Made by a program: the position numbers and the translations under genes. The notes beneath the pieces were generated by a model that had not been told where the DNA came from, did no database searches, and was given only the letters and a program-made list of their open reading frames with translations. DNA of 16,674 nt from Mucilaginibacter sp. (lineage in GTDB: Bacteria > Bacteroidota > Bacteroidia > Sphingobacteriales > Sphingobacteriaceae): contig JAICXZ010000008.1 in assembly GCA_025934475.1 (NCBI GenBank), positions 1 through 16,674 on the forward strand, in the 5' to 3' direction. Shown here piece by piece: positions 7,318 through 14,311 of the stretch. Within the stretch, counting starts at the first letter, position 1, and the number at the start of each line of letters is the position of its first letter.

Positions 7318-8571
7318 ATGCTTAATATCAGGAAGAAAGACTGGATAGAAATTGTGCTTCACATAGCATTCTGGGTGGGTGTTTTTTATACGCTGTTGTC
7401 ATTTACGCAACCGCATATCAAAATGCGCGTGAATGAAAACGGCACTATCCTGGAAGAGGATATAAGGCATCCCATGTCGTCGCATCTATTCCTCACGCTT
7501 GGTTTCATGATCGCATTATTTTATGGTAATATCTTTTGGGTGTTTAAAAAGGCACTTCGTCTCAAAAATATATTGGTCAGGGTAGTTCTGCCCATTGCAT
7601 GGTTTAGCCTTGTTTTTTTTGCTGACAGCTATGTGGACACCTTATTACCAGCGCAGCAAAAGGACGATGCCATGATAATGCCGCCGCCAAATAAAGGAAT
7701 GGACACGATAAAAGCCCCTCTGCCGATACCGTCGCTAAATAATAAGCAGTTTAGAAGAGATACTAACGTTGACCGGGTACAGCGATTGATTGCAGCCGTC
7801 CCCGACAATTTTGTAAGAAGAGAGGTCACGCGTCAACAAAACAGGGCCTTCATATTTGCGGAAGATGGGTTTTCGAACACATTATTATTTATTTTCATTA
7901 TCATATTCGGTCTTTCTGCGGCCTATTTCTTCCTGATGGAATGGGCAAGAGTGGAAAAGATACGTTCGGACCTGGCTGCAGTTCAACTGGATACCGAGGT
8001 TAAATTCCTTAAATCGCAGGTCAATCCCCATTTCCTGTTCAATACGCTCAACAACCTGTTCTCCATGGCTCAGAAGAAGGGCAATGATGATTTAGCGGAT
8101 GGCATATCTAAGCTATCTGGCATGATGCGCTACATGATCTACGAGAGCAATGAAGAAAAAGTGCCGCTGAAAAAAGAGATAGAATACCTGGAGGATTGCA
8201 TCGCGCTCAATAAACTACGCTATGCAGAGCGCGAGGTAAAAGTATCATTTAGCCATCCGGGTAAAACGGGCGACATCACCGTTGCGCCCATGCTTTTTAT
8301 TCCTTTTGTAGAGAATGCTTTCAAACATGGGGTTGCTATCGGTCACCACTCGCAAATTGTGATCGCTATTTCGGTTCAGGATAAAAAATTGATATTTACC
8401 TGTGAAAATCCCAATTTCAGCGCTATCAAAAAGATGGATGAAGAAAAAGGCGGCATCGGCCTCGAAAACATAAAACGCCGGCTCGAGCTGGTTTATCCCG
8501 GCAAACATCAATTGGAGATAAAAGACTCCGGTGGAAAATATTTGGTAAACCTTCAAATTACCCTGGCTTGA
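7318..8571 (+). CDS. LytS-type sensor histidine kinase (His_kinase family)
   Basis: The protein has 417 residues. Membrane segments lie at about 9-29, 56-76, 85-103 and 187-208. An 80-residue hydrophilic, Pro-rich loop (104-184) between the third and fourth should face the periplasm and may be the sensor part. The cytoplasmic kinase core follows: LKSQVNPHFLFNTLNNL with phospho-acceptor His238, the N-box FIPFVENAFKHG with Asn333, and the G-box GGIGLENIKRRL at 378-389. This is the short His_kinase/HATPase architecture that pairs with LytTR regulators, and indeed the LytTR gene follows with overlapping TTGA (8568-8571). The ATG at 7318 gives the first membrane helix its full length; no good alternative exists. 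The target is probably the divergent GLPGLI/barrel operon, by context only. Confidence 0.92.
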   Translation: MLNIRKKDWIEIVLHIAFWVGVFYTLLSFTQPHIKMRVNENGTILEEDIRHPMSSHLFLTLGFMIALFYGNIFWVFKKALRLKNILVRVVLPIAWFSLVFFADSYVDTLLPAQQKDDAMIMPPPNKGMDTIKAPLPIPSLNNKQFRRDTNVDRVQRLIAAVPDNFVRREVTRQQNRAFIFAEDGFSNTLLFIFIIIFGLSAAYFFLMEWARVEKIRSDLAAVQLDTEVKFLKSQVNPHFLFNTLNNLFSMAQKKGNDDLADGISKLSGMMRYMIYESNEEKVPLKKEIEYLEDCIALNKLRYAEREVKVSFSHPGKTGDITVAPMLFIPFVENAFKHGVAIGHHSQIVIAISVQDKKLIFTCENPNFSAIKKMDEEKGGIGLENIKRRLELVYPGKHQLEIKDSGGKYLVNLQITLA

Positions 8572-9263
8572 TCACCTGTATAGCTATCGACGACGAGCCA
8601 ATGGCGCTCGAAATAATAGAGCGTTATTGCAGCAAAAGCAATCTCGTTGACCTGAAAGCCACTTTTCGCGAGCCGATAAAAGCTATTGAATACCTGAATC
8701 GCGAAAAGATCGACCTGGTTTTTCTCGACATCAATATGCCCGATATCAGCGGGATGCAGTTGGTGCAAACTTTATCGCCCAGGCCAATGATCATCTTCAC
8801 TACAGCTTATAGCCATTATGCCGTTGACAGTTATAATTTAAACGCGGTGGATTACCTTTTAAAGCCGATAACTTTTGATCGTTTCCTGGCAGCGGTAAAT
8901 AAAGCTTTAACCGCATTGCTGGCCAAAAACCAACAACCGGTAAAAGAAGATGAGGCTACCATCTTTGTCAAAAGCGGTCCGCAAACCTACCAGGTGAAAC
9001 TGAACGATATCCTTTACCTGGAGAAAGACGGTAATTACATCACTATTCACTTAAAAGACCGCAACATATTGCTGCGGGAAAACATGGGTGATATTTTTGA
9101 TCTCGTGCCCGAGTCCGACTTTGTGAGGGTGCACAAATCGTATGTGGTGGCTGTTAAGCATATCTCGATGATCGAGGTACACCAATTGATGGTCAATGGC
9201 GAAAAGATACCTATCGGCGCTACCTATCGTGAACCCTTGCGCGCAAAACTGGGGTTAAAGTAA
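8568..9263 (+). CDS. LytTR-family response regulator
   Basis: The protein has 231 residues. The receiver domain (1-about 115) has acidic Asp8 and Asp9 (IDDEP), phospho-acceptor Asp54 (VFLDINMP), Thr79 (IFTTAYS) and Lys99 (DYLLKP). The LytTR DNA-binding domain (about 128-231) shows IFVKSGPQTYQV, DILYLEKDGNYITIHL and FVRVHKSYVVAVKHI. The start codon is TTG, overlapping the kinase stop as TTGA. The next in-frame ATG, at residue 12, would remove the Asp8/Asp9 pocket, so TTG is well supported. It should bind DNA as a dimer when phosphorylated by the adjacent kinase. Confidence 0.93.
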   Translation: MITCIAIDDEPMALEIIERYCSKSNLVDLKATFREPIKAIEYLNREKIDLVFLDINMPDISGMQLVQTLSPRPMIIFTTAYSHYAVDSYNLNAVDYLLKPITFDRFLAAVNKALTALLAKNQQPVKEDEATIFVKSGPQTYQVKLNDILYLEKDGNYITIHLKDRNILLRENMGDIFDLVPESDFVRVHKSYVVAVKHISMIEVHQLMVNGEKIPIGATYREPLRAKLGLK

Positions 9264-9321
9264 ACTTCCTCGTTATTTGTGTCGTAGAATACCTATCTTT
9301 CAGGTACAATCTAAACACATC

Positions 9322-9957
9322 ATGCTCAACGATTACTACGCCTTACGCAACGGAGAGACAACCGGGCCATTCTCGCATACCGAATTGATGGAACAGGGCC
9401 TCGAGCCGGACACACAGGTTTATTCTCCACTAACCAATGCCTGGGACAACGCCGCTGAAATTCCAGAGTTTAATCGTTATTTCGAATCGATTGGAATCAA
9501 TATGCCCACCCAGGCCAATGTGGCCAATTTTTGGTGGAGGTTGCTGGCCTATATTATCGATTATATTATTTTCCTGGTAGCGATTATGGCTTGTGCATTT
9601 TTATTGGCTATGCTGACCACTTTTTTACATGCACCAATGAACATTTTTAATGATGAGGATAACACTTATGAACTCAAACTAAGGTTACTTTCTTTTGTGG
9701 GGTTAACACTGTATAATGCAGCATTCGAATCGACCAGGCTGCAGGCCAGTATTGGCAAGTTAATTTGCCGGCTGAAAGTTGTCGACGGAATGGGCAGGAG
9801 AATCACTTTCTTTAACGCACTGGGTCGCAACGTAGGTAAAATATTGTCGAGCTTGTTATGTGGTGCCGGCTTCCTGGCTATTTTTTGGAACAATTATCAT
9901 CAAGCCTGGCATGATGGCGTGGCTAAGACCTATGTTATTCGGCAGGAAGGAAATTGA
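9322..9957 (+). CDS. GYF_2-RDD membrane protein, plus-strand copy
   Basis: I choose the ATG at 9322 (211 residues). An in-frame TTG at 9277 would add 15 residues not related to the domain. Residues 3-50 look like a GYF_2 domain: YYALRNGETTGPFSHTELMEQG, ending with a Trp-containing acidic segment. The RDD domain follows (about 66-206): Arg73 and Asp80 in WRLLAYIIDYIIF, helices at about 76-100 and 121-133, the GKLICRLKVVDG-x-GRRITF stretch, a helix at about 171-188, and Asp198 in QAWHDGVAKT. RDD proteins are multi-pass inner-membrane proteins; some have been linked to ion or solute transport, but the role here is unknown. It starts 58 nt after the regulator gene and could be read with it. Confidence 0.85.
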   Translation: MLNDYYALRNGETTGPFSHTELMEQGLEPDTQVYSPLTNAWDNAAEIPEFNRYFESIGINMPTQANVANFWWRLLAYIIDYIIFLVAIMACAFLLAMLTTFLHAPMNIFNDEDNTYELKLRLLSFVGLTLYNAAFESTRLQASIGKLICRLKVVDGMGRRITFFNALGRNVGKILSSLLCGAGFLAIFWNNYHQAWHDGVAKTYVIRQEGN

Positions 9958-9993
9958 TGGTTTGTTAATTAGTTAGGTTACCAATCACCTTGC

Positions 9994-10611
9994 CTAAAAA
10001 AGCCGCTCTTTAACTACTAACGTACTCGCCATCATATCGTGCAGGCATTGTTGTTTGCGATTGAAAAAGCTGATCAGATAACCAATACCGAGCGTTAGCC
10101 CTGAAAAGAATTTATAAAAATTGCGTGCGATGGCGCGGCCGGAAGTTATACGCTTCCCTTCTTCGTCGCACACTTTTATTTTTAATATTTGCTTGCCATA
10201 AGTTGCCTGTCTGTCCGAACATTCCATTACAACATGATAGATCAGGTTGGTCAGCGGGATCAAAACAATCAGACTTACACCAACAATTATTCTATTTTCC
10301 TGATCGGGGACAAACAATATCGTCGTAAATCCGAGTACAATATAAACCCCTGAAACAAAAAACAGGTCGAGCGCACCCGCCAAAAGCCGCTGATCTAAAC
10401 CGGCAAAATACTGTGGTTCGGTGATTTGCCTTTTGAAATGAAAAAGATCACGTAGTTCGGCTATTTCATGCGCTTCTTTGTAATCGACCATTTCGGGCGT
10501 CTTTACAAAATCACCCGGCTTTAATGCCCGCGCCTTTAGGTCTTCTATAGAAAAAGGCCCCTCGGGCTTACCACTTATTACCAGGATATATTTTGAATCG
10601 GGACTCTCCAA
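9994..10611 (-). CDS. GYF_2-RDD membrane protein, minus-strand copy
   Basis: The protein has 205 residues and is related in architecture to the gene it converges on. GYF_2-like residues 8-55: YILVISGKPEGPFSIEDLKA. RDD domain about 68-200: Arg75 and Asp82 in DQRLLAGALDLFF, helices at about 80-102 and 108-127, GKQILKIKVCDEEGKRIT, a helix at about 166-183, and Asp192 in CLHDMMAST. The best start is TTG at 10611; the next in-frame ATG is at residue 41 and would delete most of the GYF_2 domain. A TAGTTTTA box sits 5 nt before the TTG. The two stop codons of the convergent pair are 36 nt apart, with no strong terminator between them. Confidence 0.82.
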   Translation of the reverse strand: MESPDSKYILVISGKPEGPFSIEDLKARALKPGDFVKTPEMVDYKEAHEIAELRDLFHFKRQITEPQYFAGLDQRLLAGALDLFFVSGVYIVLGFTTILFVPDQENRIIVGVSLIVLIPLTNLIYHVVMECSDRQATYGKQILKIKVCDEEGKRITSGRAIARNFYKFFSGLTLGIGYLISFFNRKQQCLHDMMASTLVVKERLF

Positions 10612-10616
10612 GGGTT

Positions 10617-10646
10617 TAAAACTAAAAAAGGTTGCGAGGCGACAAA
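10617..10646 (-). promoter_or_regulatory. Possible promoter of the minus-strand RDD gene
   Basis: On the minus strand TTTG (10646-10643), 18 nt, then TAGTTTTA (10624-10617), one mismatch from TAnnTTTG. The start TTG at 10611 is 5 nt on. It overlaps the putative terminator of the upstream LiaF-like gene, so one of the two readings may be coincidental. Confidence 0.28.
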
Positions 10647-10663
10647 GTTAACTTTGCAACCTT
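10624..10663 (-). terminator. Candidate intrinsic terminator of the PspC/LiaF operon
   Basis: In the minus-strand RNA, AAGGTTGC (10663-10656) can pair with GCAACCTT (10635-10628) as an 8-bp stem, followed by a run of U. The 20-nt loop contains most of a perfect palindrome. The position, 28 nt after the LiaF-like stop, fits a terminator. The stem arms belong to the CAACCTT repeat family. Confidence 0.4.
10643..10656. repeat. Perfect 14-bp palindrome CAAAGTTAACTTTG
   Basis: CAAAGTT/AACTTTG reads the same on both strands. It sits between the LiaF-like gene and the RDD gene, inside the loop of the candidate terminator. It may be an operator or simply part of the hairpin. Confidence 0.5.
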
Positions 10664-10684
10664 ACAACCCTTCAACCTTACAAC
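10656..10684 (-). repeat. CAACCTTACAACC-type repeat, copy 2
   Basis: The units are CAACCTTA, CAACCCTT, CAACCTTA and CAAC. On the minus strand this reads GTTGTAAGGTTGAAGGGTTG, the same type as 111-146. It begins 6 nt after the LiaF-like stop, in the sense direction. Confidence 0.5.
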
Positions 10685-10690
10685 AAAAAC

Positions 10691-11686
10691 TTAATATTTA
10701 TTCACTTTAAAATCGGATATAGCGCCATTGATATGGATATACATTTTGTTGACAGCGCTACTAAATCCAGGTGTTTGGTAATGACTATCGTCGGTCTTGG
10801 TAAAACCGTTCTTGTCAAAATTATTTGAAGCCAGGAAGCTGCCGTCTGATTCAATCTCGCAAGCAGCATTTTGCGGAACATTAATAGTGACATCAGCCGC
10901 GCCGGTTGAAATTTCGATATTGCTGGTTTGCAGCGGCTGACCCATTTTAAGCACAAACTGGCCGGCACCGCCATTAAGGTCGACCGAGCGCACTTTGTAT
11001 TTTGAAAGATCAAAATTCAGGTCAGTAGCCCCGGCATTGATGGTCATTTCCCACTCGGGTCTGGTATTAAGGCTCAGGTTCACTTTATTGTCGTCACTGT
11101 TATGACTGCCCCAGCTCCAGTTCTTGGCATTCTTCATCTTAAAGTCCATCACAAAAACTGAGTCGTCCTGGTGACCATTATATTCAAACCTTCCCATAAA
11201 TTCCCTGGTATCGGCCTTGAATAAATCGCTTGTGGTGTCACTAAGCCGGTAAGTGGTAGCGCCGCCGCTGATGTTGAGGCGAGCAATCTTCATCCCGGGC
11301 TTGTAAGCTTCTTTAAATTCGCCATTACCTTTAACATTCATCACCTTGGCGCCGTCAGAACTGTTATCGTCATCATCATTGTTATCGTCCGAATCGGAAT
11401 TATAATAGAAGTGGGAATGATGGGGCCACCACCAGCGGCTACGGCCATCAAAATTGCCAAACAGTATCAGGGCAAAACCACCTACAACCACACCTATTTT
11501 TAAGATTGAGGCCCAGGCCGTACGATTATGAGCCAGCAGCAGGTTGACGCCTGCCATTACTATAAACAAGGGCCAAAGAAAGGCAAAGTTTTCCCAGTGA
11601 AAATCGAGATACCCGAAATTATAGAGCAGAAATGCTGCCCCTATTACAACCAGGATCATGCCTGGTACTAGTCTATCGCTTCTCAT
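10691..11686 (-). CDS. LiaF-like membrane protein with C-terminal toast-rack-type domain
   Basis: The protein has 331 residues. Three membrane helices at about 7-25, 35-52 and 59-77 have the LiaI/LiaF-like pattern (RLVPGMILVVIGAAFLL, then LWPLFIVMAG). A short WWWPHHSH stretch (85-92) and an acidic Asp/Asn/Ser linker (97-111) follow. Then comes a long repetitive beta domain (about 117-331) with GGATTYRLSD, NAGATDLNFDLS, NGGAGQFVLKMG and STGAADVTINVP, typical of DUF2154/DUF4097-like toast-rack domains. Related proteins in Firmicutes (LiaF, VraT) sense cell-envelope stress by inhibiting a two-component kinase. Here no kinase gene is adjacent in the operon, so that role is only an analogy. It follows the PspC gene by 20 nt. 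Confidence 0.82.
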   Translation of the reverse strand: MRSDRLVPGMILVVIGAAFLLYNFGYLDFHWENFAFLWPLFIVMAGVNLLLAHNRTAWASILKIGVVVGGFALILFGNFDGRSRWWWPHHSHFYYNSDSDDNNDDDDNSSDGAKVMNVKGNGEFKEAYKPGMKIARLNISGGATTYRLSDTTSDLFKADTREFMGRFEYNGHQDDSVFVMDFKMKNAKNWSWGSHNSDDNKVNLSLNTRPEWEMTINAGATDLNFDLSKYKVRSVDLNGGAGQFVLKMGQPLQTSNIEISTGAADVTINVPQNAACEIESDGSFLASNNFDKNGFTKTDDSHYQTPGFSSAVNKMYIHINGAISDFKVNKY

Positions 11687-11706
11687 GATGTTTTCTAATA
11701 TATGAT

Positions 11707-12354
11707 TTAAGCTTTGGGTTCATTATCAGAAGGAGATGGAGCATCTGGCTTCTCTTCTTCAGGTTTTGCTTCTTCAGGTTTCACTTCCTGGGCCTGCTGC
11801 CAGTTCGATTCCGGTTGAAATTTCTTTTTGTCATTGCCGCCAGACATCATCAGCACAAGGCCAACGGTGATTGGTATTACAGGCCATAGTTTCCAGTATT
11901 CCCAGTCGGGCCATATATCCAGGTTATCAAATAAAATTGAAGCACCTATCATGATTAGCACAACGCCTATGATGATTGCAGCGGTGGAAGGACCACGTTT
12001 TGGCGGAAACGGTTGATTGGTATACGGTGGGTTGTTGAACGGTTGATTTGTAAATGGCTGGCTCTGAAATGAACCACCACCGAACTGGCCGGAACCTGAA
12101 GCATTTGCGTCTTCCATGCTTGGGTTTTGCGGAGGAACGGTATAATCAACCGTTGGATCCATAAACGGATATGGTTTTTTCGGCAAAACTATCCACAGCA
12201 CGATGTAGATCAGTAAACCGCCGCCGTGAAATATACAGGCCAGCACAAAAATCAATCGTATTATGGCTACGTCTACTGTAAAATACTCTGACAGCCCCGC
12301 ACAAACACCGGCTACCTTTTTCCGGTATTCGTCTCTATATAATCGCTTTTCCAT
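11707..12354 (-). CDS. PspC-domain protein with LiaI-like membrane pair
   Basis: The protein has 215 residues. A PspC domain (1-60) has RLYRDEYRKKVAGVCAGLSEYF and a long helix to about residue 58 ending VLPKKPYPF. A low-complexity linker (about 65-118) is rich in Gln, Asn, Pro and Phe and repeats a (T/N)NQPF unit. Two more hydrophobic segments (124-142 and 153-171) have the LiaI/LiaF-like WPD-x-x-x-LWPVIPI pattern. The tail is charged, with EAKPEEEKPD units. PspC proteins take part in envelope stress responses. It is the first gene of a two-gene unit with the LiaF-like protein, which supports an envelope-stress role, but no PspA gene is in the window. Confidence 0.87.
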   Translation of the reverse strand: MEKRLYRDEYRKKVAGVCAGLSEYFTVDVAIIRLIFVLACIFHGGGLLIYIVLWIVLPKKPYPFMDPTVDYTVPPQNPSMEDANASGSGQFGGGSFQSQPFTNQPFNNPPYTNQPFPPKRGPSTAAIIIGVVLIMIGASILFDNLDIWPDWEYWKLWPVIPITVGLVLMMSGGNDKKKFQPESNWQQAQEVKPEEAKPEEEKPDAPSPSDNEPKA

Positions 12355-12415
12355 CTTCTTAATTTTTAAGTTGTTAATTGTGATTTGTTATTCGTTAACT
12401 AGTTAATCGGTAAGT

Positions 12416-12452
12416 CCTAATCTCTAATCTCCAATTAACTAATCTCTAAATC
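12416..12452 (-). repeat. ATTAGAGAT-family repeat at the SDR stop codon
   Basis: On the minus strand the SDR stop TAG (12448-12446) is itself part of TAGAGATTAG, followed by a second unit containing TGGAGATTAGAGATTAGG (12433-12416). That 18-mer recurs exactly at 15846-15863 after the mlaF stop. Confidence 0.6.
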
Positions 12453-13150
12453 TGCCCTCCAACGGGCCTTATTATAATTTCGTCGACATTTGCGCCAACG
12501 CTCATTTTACCTGTATTTACTATCGCCGATGCCACATCCTCGGGCAGCACAAACTTGTCCGGGCTTATGGTCGTTCCCGCCCAGGAGTTTGTGAGCGTCG
12601 AGCCTGGTATAACTGCCGTAACCTTCACATTGTACGGCTGCATTTCCAGCTTCATCACTTTGGTTAGACCCAGCAGCGCAACTTTGGTTACGCTATAGGT
12701 ACCTGCGGACGCGATAGGATCGAGTGCAGCCACCGAGCATATCGTAAAAATGTGCCCGCTCTTTTTCTCCATCATCTTTTTGCCAAAGAACTTATATAAA
12801 TGATAGGCCGGCATTAGATTGGTATTCAACTGCTTTTCGAAAGCTTCGTCGGTCTCATCCAGTATGCTTACCGGGTCAAACATGCCCAGGTTGTTTACTA
12901 TGATATCGATAAAGCCCAATTCCTTTTCGGCATTCCGGGCAAAATCGAGCAGTTGTTCTTTATTGCTACCATCCACCACCTGCGTCACCACTTTAATTGC
13001 AGGATTTATGTTTAATAATTCCTGCTTAAAAGCCTCAAGCTCGTTACTGTTTCTTGAGCAAACTGCCAGGTTCGCTCCTTCATTGGCAAATGCTATTGCT
13101 GTTGCCCGGCCCATGCCTTTGGTTGACGCTGTGATTAGAATATTCTTCAT
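12446..13150 (-). CDS. Short-chain dehydrogenase/reductase (SDR) family oxidoreductase
   Basis: I take the ATG at 13150 (234 residues): the Rossmann start MKNILITASTKGMG begins there, while the longer frame from 13198 would run through a consensus -7 box. The cofactor loop is TASTKGMG (7-14), a variant of TG-x-x-x-G-x-G. NNLG is at 86-89, and the catalytic set is Asn110, Ser139 (ICSVAAL), Tyr152 and Lys156 (YSVTK). The following PGSTLTNSW is the usual loop after the active site. It reduces or oxidises an alcohol/ketone with NAD(P)H; Arg33 (CSRN) suggests NADP(H). The substrate is unknown, and similar proteins are often annotated as 3-oxoacyl-ACP reductase. The stop codon lies in a dispersed repeat. 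Confidence 0.88.
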   Translation of the reverse strand: MKNILITASTKGMGRATAIAFANEGANLAVCSRNSNELEAFKQELLNINPAIKVVTQVVDGSNKEQLLDFARNAEKELGFIDIIVNNLGMFDPVSILDETDEAFEKQLNTNLMPAYHLYKFFGKKMMEKKSGHIFTICSVAALDPIASAGTYSVTKVALLGLTKVMKLEMQPYNVKVTAVIPGSTLTNSWAGTTISPDKFVLPEDVASAIVNTGKMSVGANVDEIIIRPVGGQI

Positions 13151-13176
13151 TTGTAATAACTGGTGATTAATCAATA

Positions 13177-13184
13177 CAAATCTA
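13177..13184 (-). promoter_or_regulatory. Consensus -7 box of the SDR gene
   Basis: TAGATTTG on the minus strand is an exact TAnnTTTG, 26 nt before the ATG at 13150. That gives a normal short leader and supports 13150 as the true start. No clear TTTG is seen at -33. Confidence 0.42.
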
Positions 13185-13198
13185 TCTGCGATTTGCAT

Positions 13199-13458
13199 AT
13201 AGCACTAACGCTTTTGGGGAAGTACAAACTATTTCTCGGTAAAAGGGGGTAAATTAACGGTGAAATATCGACAGCCTCAAGCCTTTGGTTTAAAGCAAAC
13301 CGGCGAGTGTAGAAATTAGCCCACGCCCATATGGAAGACTTTCGTAGAACATAATCCCCATGCAACCCTTAGCGAGATGTATATTTTATTCTAAAAACGG
13401 CCTTTTTAGCCTCGCTTTCTAATATTTTTAAAAAAGGTATGCTTATTGTATTAATATC
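13199..13458. other. Intergenic stretch without a recognisable gene
   Basis: No open frame here has a convincing protein; a 64-codon minus-strand frame has no domain, signal or coupling. The only structure I can point to is GGTTT/AAACC around a 5-nt loop near 13288-13302 and the CTAAAAA/TTTTTAG hairpin at 13391-13409. The end of the stretch is AT-rich and probably promoter. Confidence 0.5.
13391..13409. repeat. Hairpin CTAAAAA-N5-TTTTTAG, copy 1
   Basis: A 7-bp perfect stem with a CGGCC loop, ending 49 nt before the small frame at 13459. The same stem, loop length and following CC recur at 14313-14331, before mlaE. Confidence 0.5.
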
Positions 13459-13578
13459 ATGAAACTAAAACTGAATATCATGGACACAATGGCAATAGTT
13501 GGAACCGTAATAACGCTAACCCCGCTCGTTTTAATTATCGCAGTGATAATATCGAGAGGTAAAAAGATATTGGACTAA
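13459..13578 (+). CDS. Possible 39-residue single-pass membrane microprotein
   Basis: ATG at 13459 to TAA at 13576-13578. After a short Lys-containing start, IVGTVITLTPLVLIIAVII (about 13-31) forms one hydrophobic helix, followed by the positive tail SRGKKILD. By the positive-inside rule the C-terminus would be cytoplasmic. In-frame ATGs at residues 8 and 11 are alternative starts. A possible -7 box, TATTTTTA, lies at 13423-13430. No homologue is known to me. The well-formed helix and charge pattern make it more than a random frame, but its size makes it uncertain. It is convergent with the frameshifted barrel gene, 24 nt away. Confidence 0.4.
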   Translation: MKLKLNIMDTMAIVGTVITLTPLVLIIAVIISRGKKILD

Positions 13579-13602
13579 CGCTCCGATGCGGGCGTAGGGG
13601 TA

Positions 13603-14164
13603 TTAAAAACTATACCCTATGCCAAATCTCACTCCCGCATCCATAAGATTTCGTGATGCGTTGGTGCCATGCCGGCAAAAGAACGGATTGATAAAGACAG
13701 ATCCCGGTCCGAAAGAATACCTGCCCCCTAATCCCAGCTCAATCCCAGTACCCGACTGATCGACGATAACTATCTCTCGAATAATTGATTTGACGATCTG
13801 CCGTTATGCCGCCCTGTGCGTATAAAAATTTGAAGAAACTATATTTTGCATATAGAGGCACAGTTATCATAGGTACTGTTTGGTTATACACGCCGTTATA
13901 CCCCGGGTATATGGTTGTTAATTGAATCTTATTTTCGGAATAGACCAACCCTGTTCCAAGGGCAAAAGAATGGCTGAGGTTATAAAAATAGTTCAGGCCT
14001 GCTTCATATCCGCTTCCGTCATTATAACCAAAATCGCCTTTGGCTCCGTGAATGTCTACGGTATTCGCGGTAACTCCATACTCGACTGATATCGTATTTT
14101 TTGATTGAGAAAAGGTTTTTACGCTGATAAGGATAAGCGCTAAAAAGAGGATTTTAAATTTCAT
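13603..14164 (-). pseudogene. Small outer-membrane beta-barrel protein gene with a frameshift
   Basis: From the ATG at 14164, MKFKILFLALILISVKTFSQ is a signal peptide, followed by barrel-like strands: YEAGLNYFYNLSHSFALGTGLVY, VPLYAKYSFFKFLYAQGGITAD. The frame then drifts and stops at 13739 (141 residues). The frame shifted by +1 continues with SGTGIELGLGGRYSFGPGSVFINPF and ends DAGVRFGIGYSF at a TAA (13603-13605), a typical aromatic barrel C-terminus. One extra base (or two missing), most likely between about 13760 and 13800, explains it; 562 nt total is 187 codons plus one base. An intact product would be about 186 residues of the porin-family/PorT-like OMP type. Real pseudogene and sequencing error cannot be separated here. 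Confidence 0.8.
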
Positions 14165-14311
14165 AAAACATTTGAGATAAGGATCGACGCTAATATACTC
14201 GTTTCATTTTGCCAGGGCAGATAATAAAACATTTTTTGCCGATACGGCATTATTAACAAATTGCTACAAGCCGATTTTACGCACTGCCGATAATGATGAC
14301 AAAAAGTGAAA

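Noticed and set aside
9277..9321. TTG start at 9277 for the plus-strand RDD gene
   Set aside because: The GYF_2 domain begins just after the ATG at 9322 and the extra 15 residues look like untranslated leader.
13151..13198. Extended start of the SDR gene at 13198
   Set aside because: The Rossmann strand begins at the ATG at 13150, and an exact -7 box lies inside the extension.
13171..13365. 64-codon minus-strand frame upstream of the SDR gene
   Set aside because: No domain, signal, membrane segment or coupling; it overlaps the SDR promoter box.
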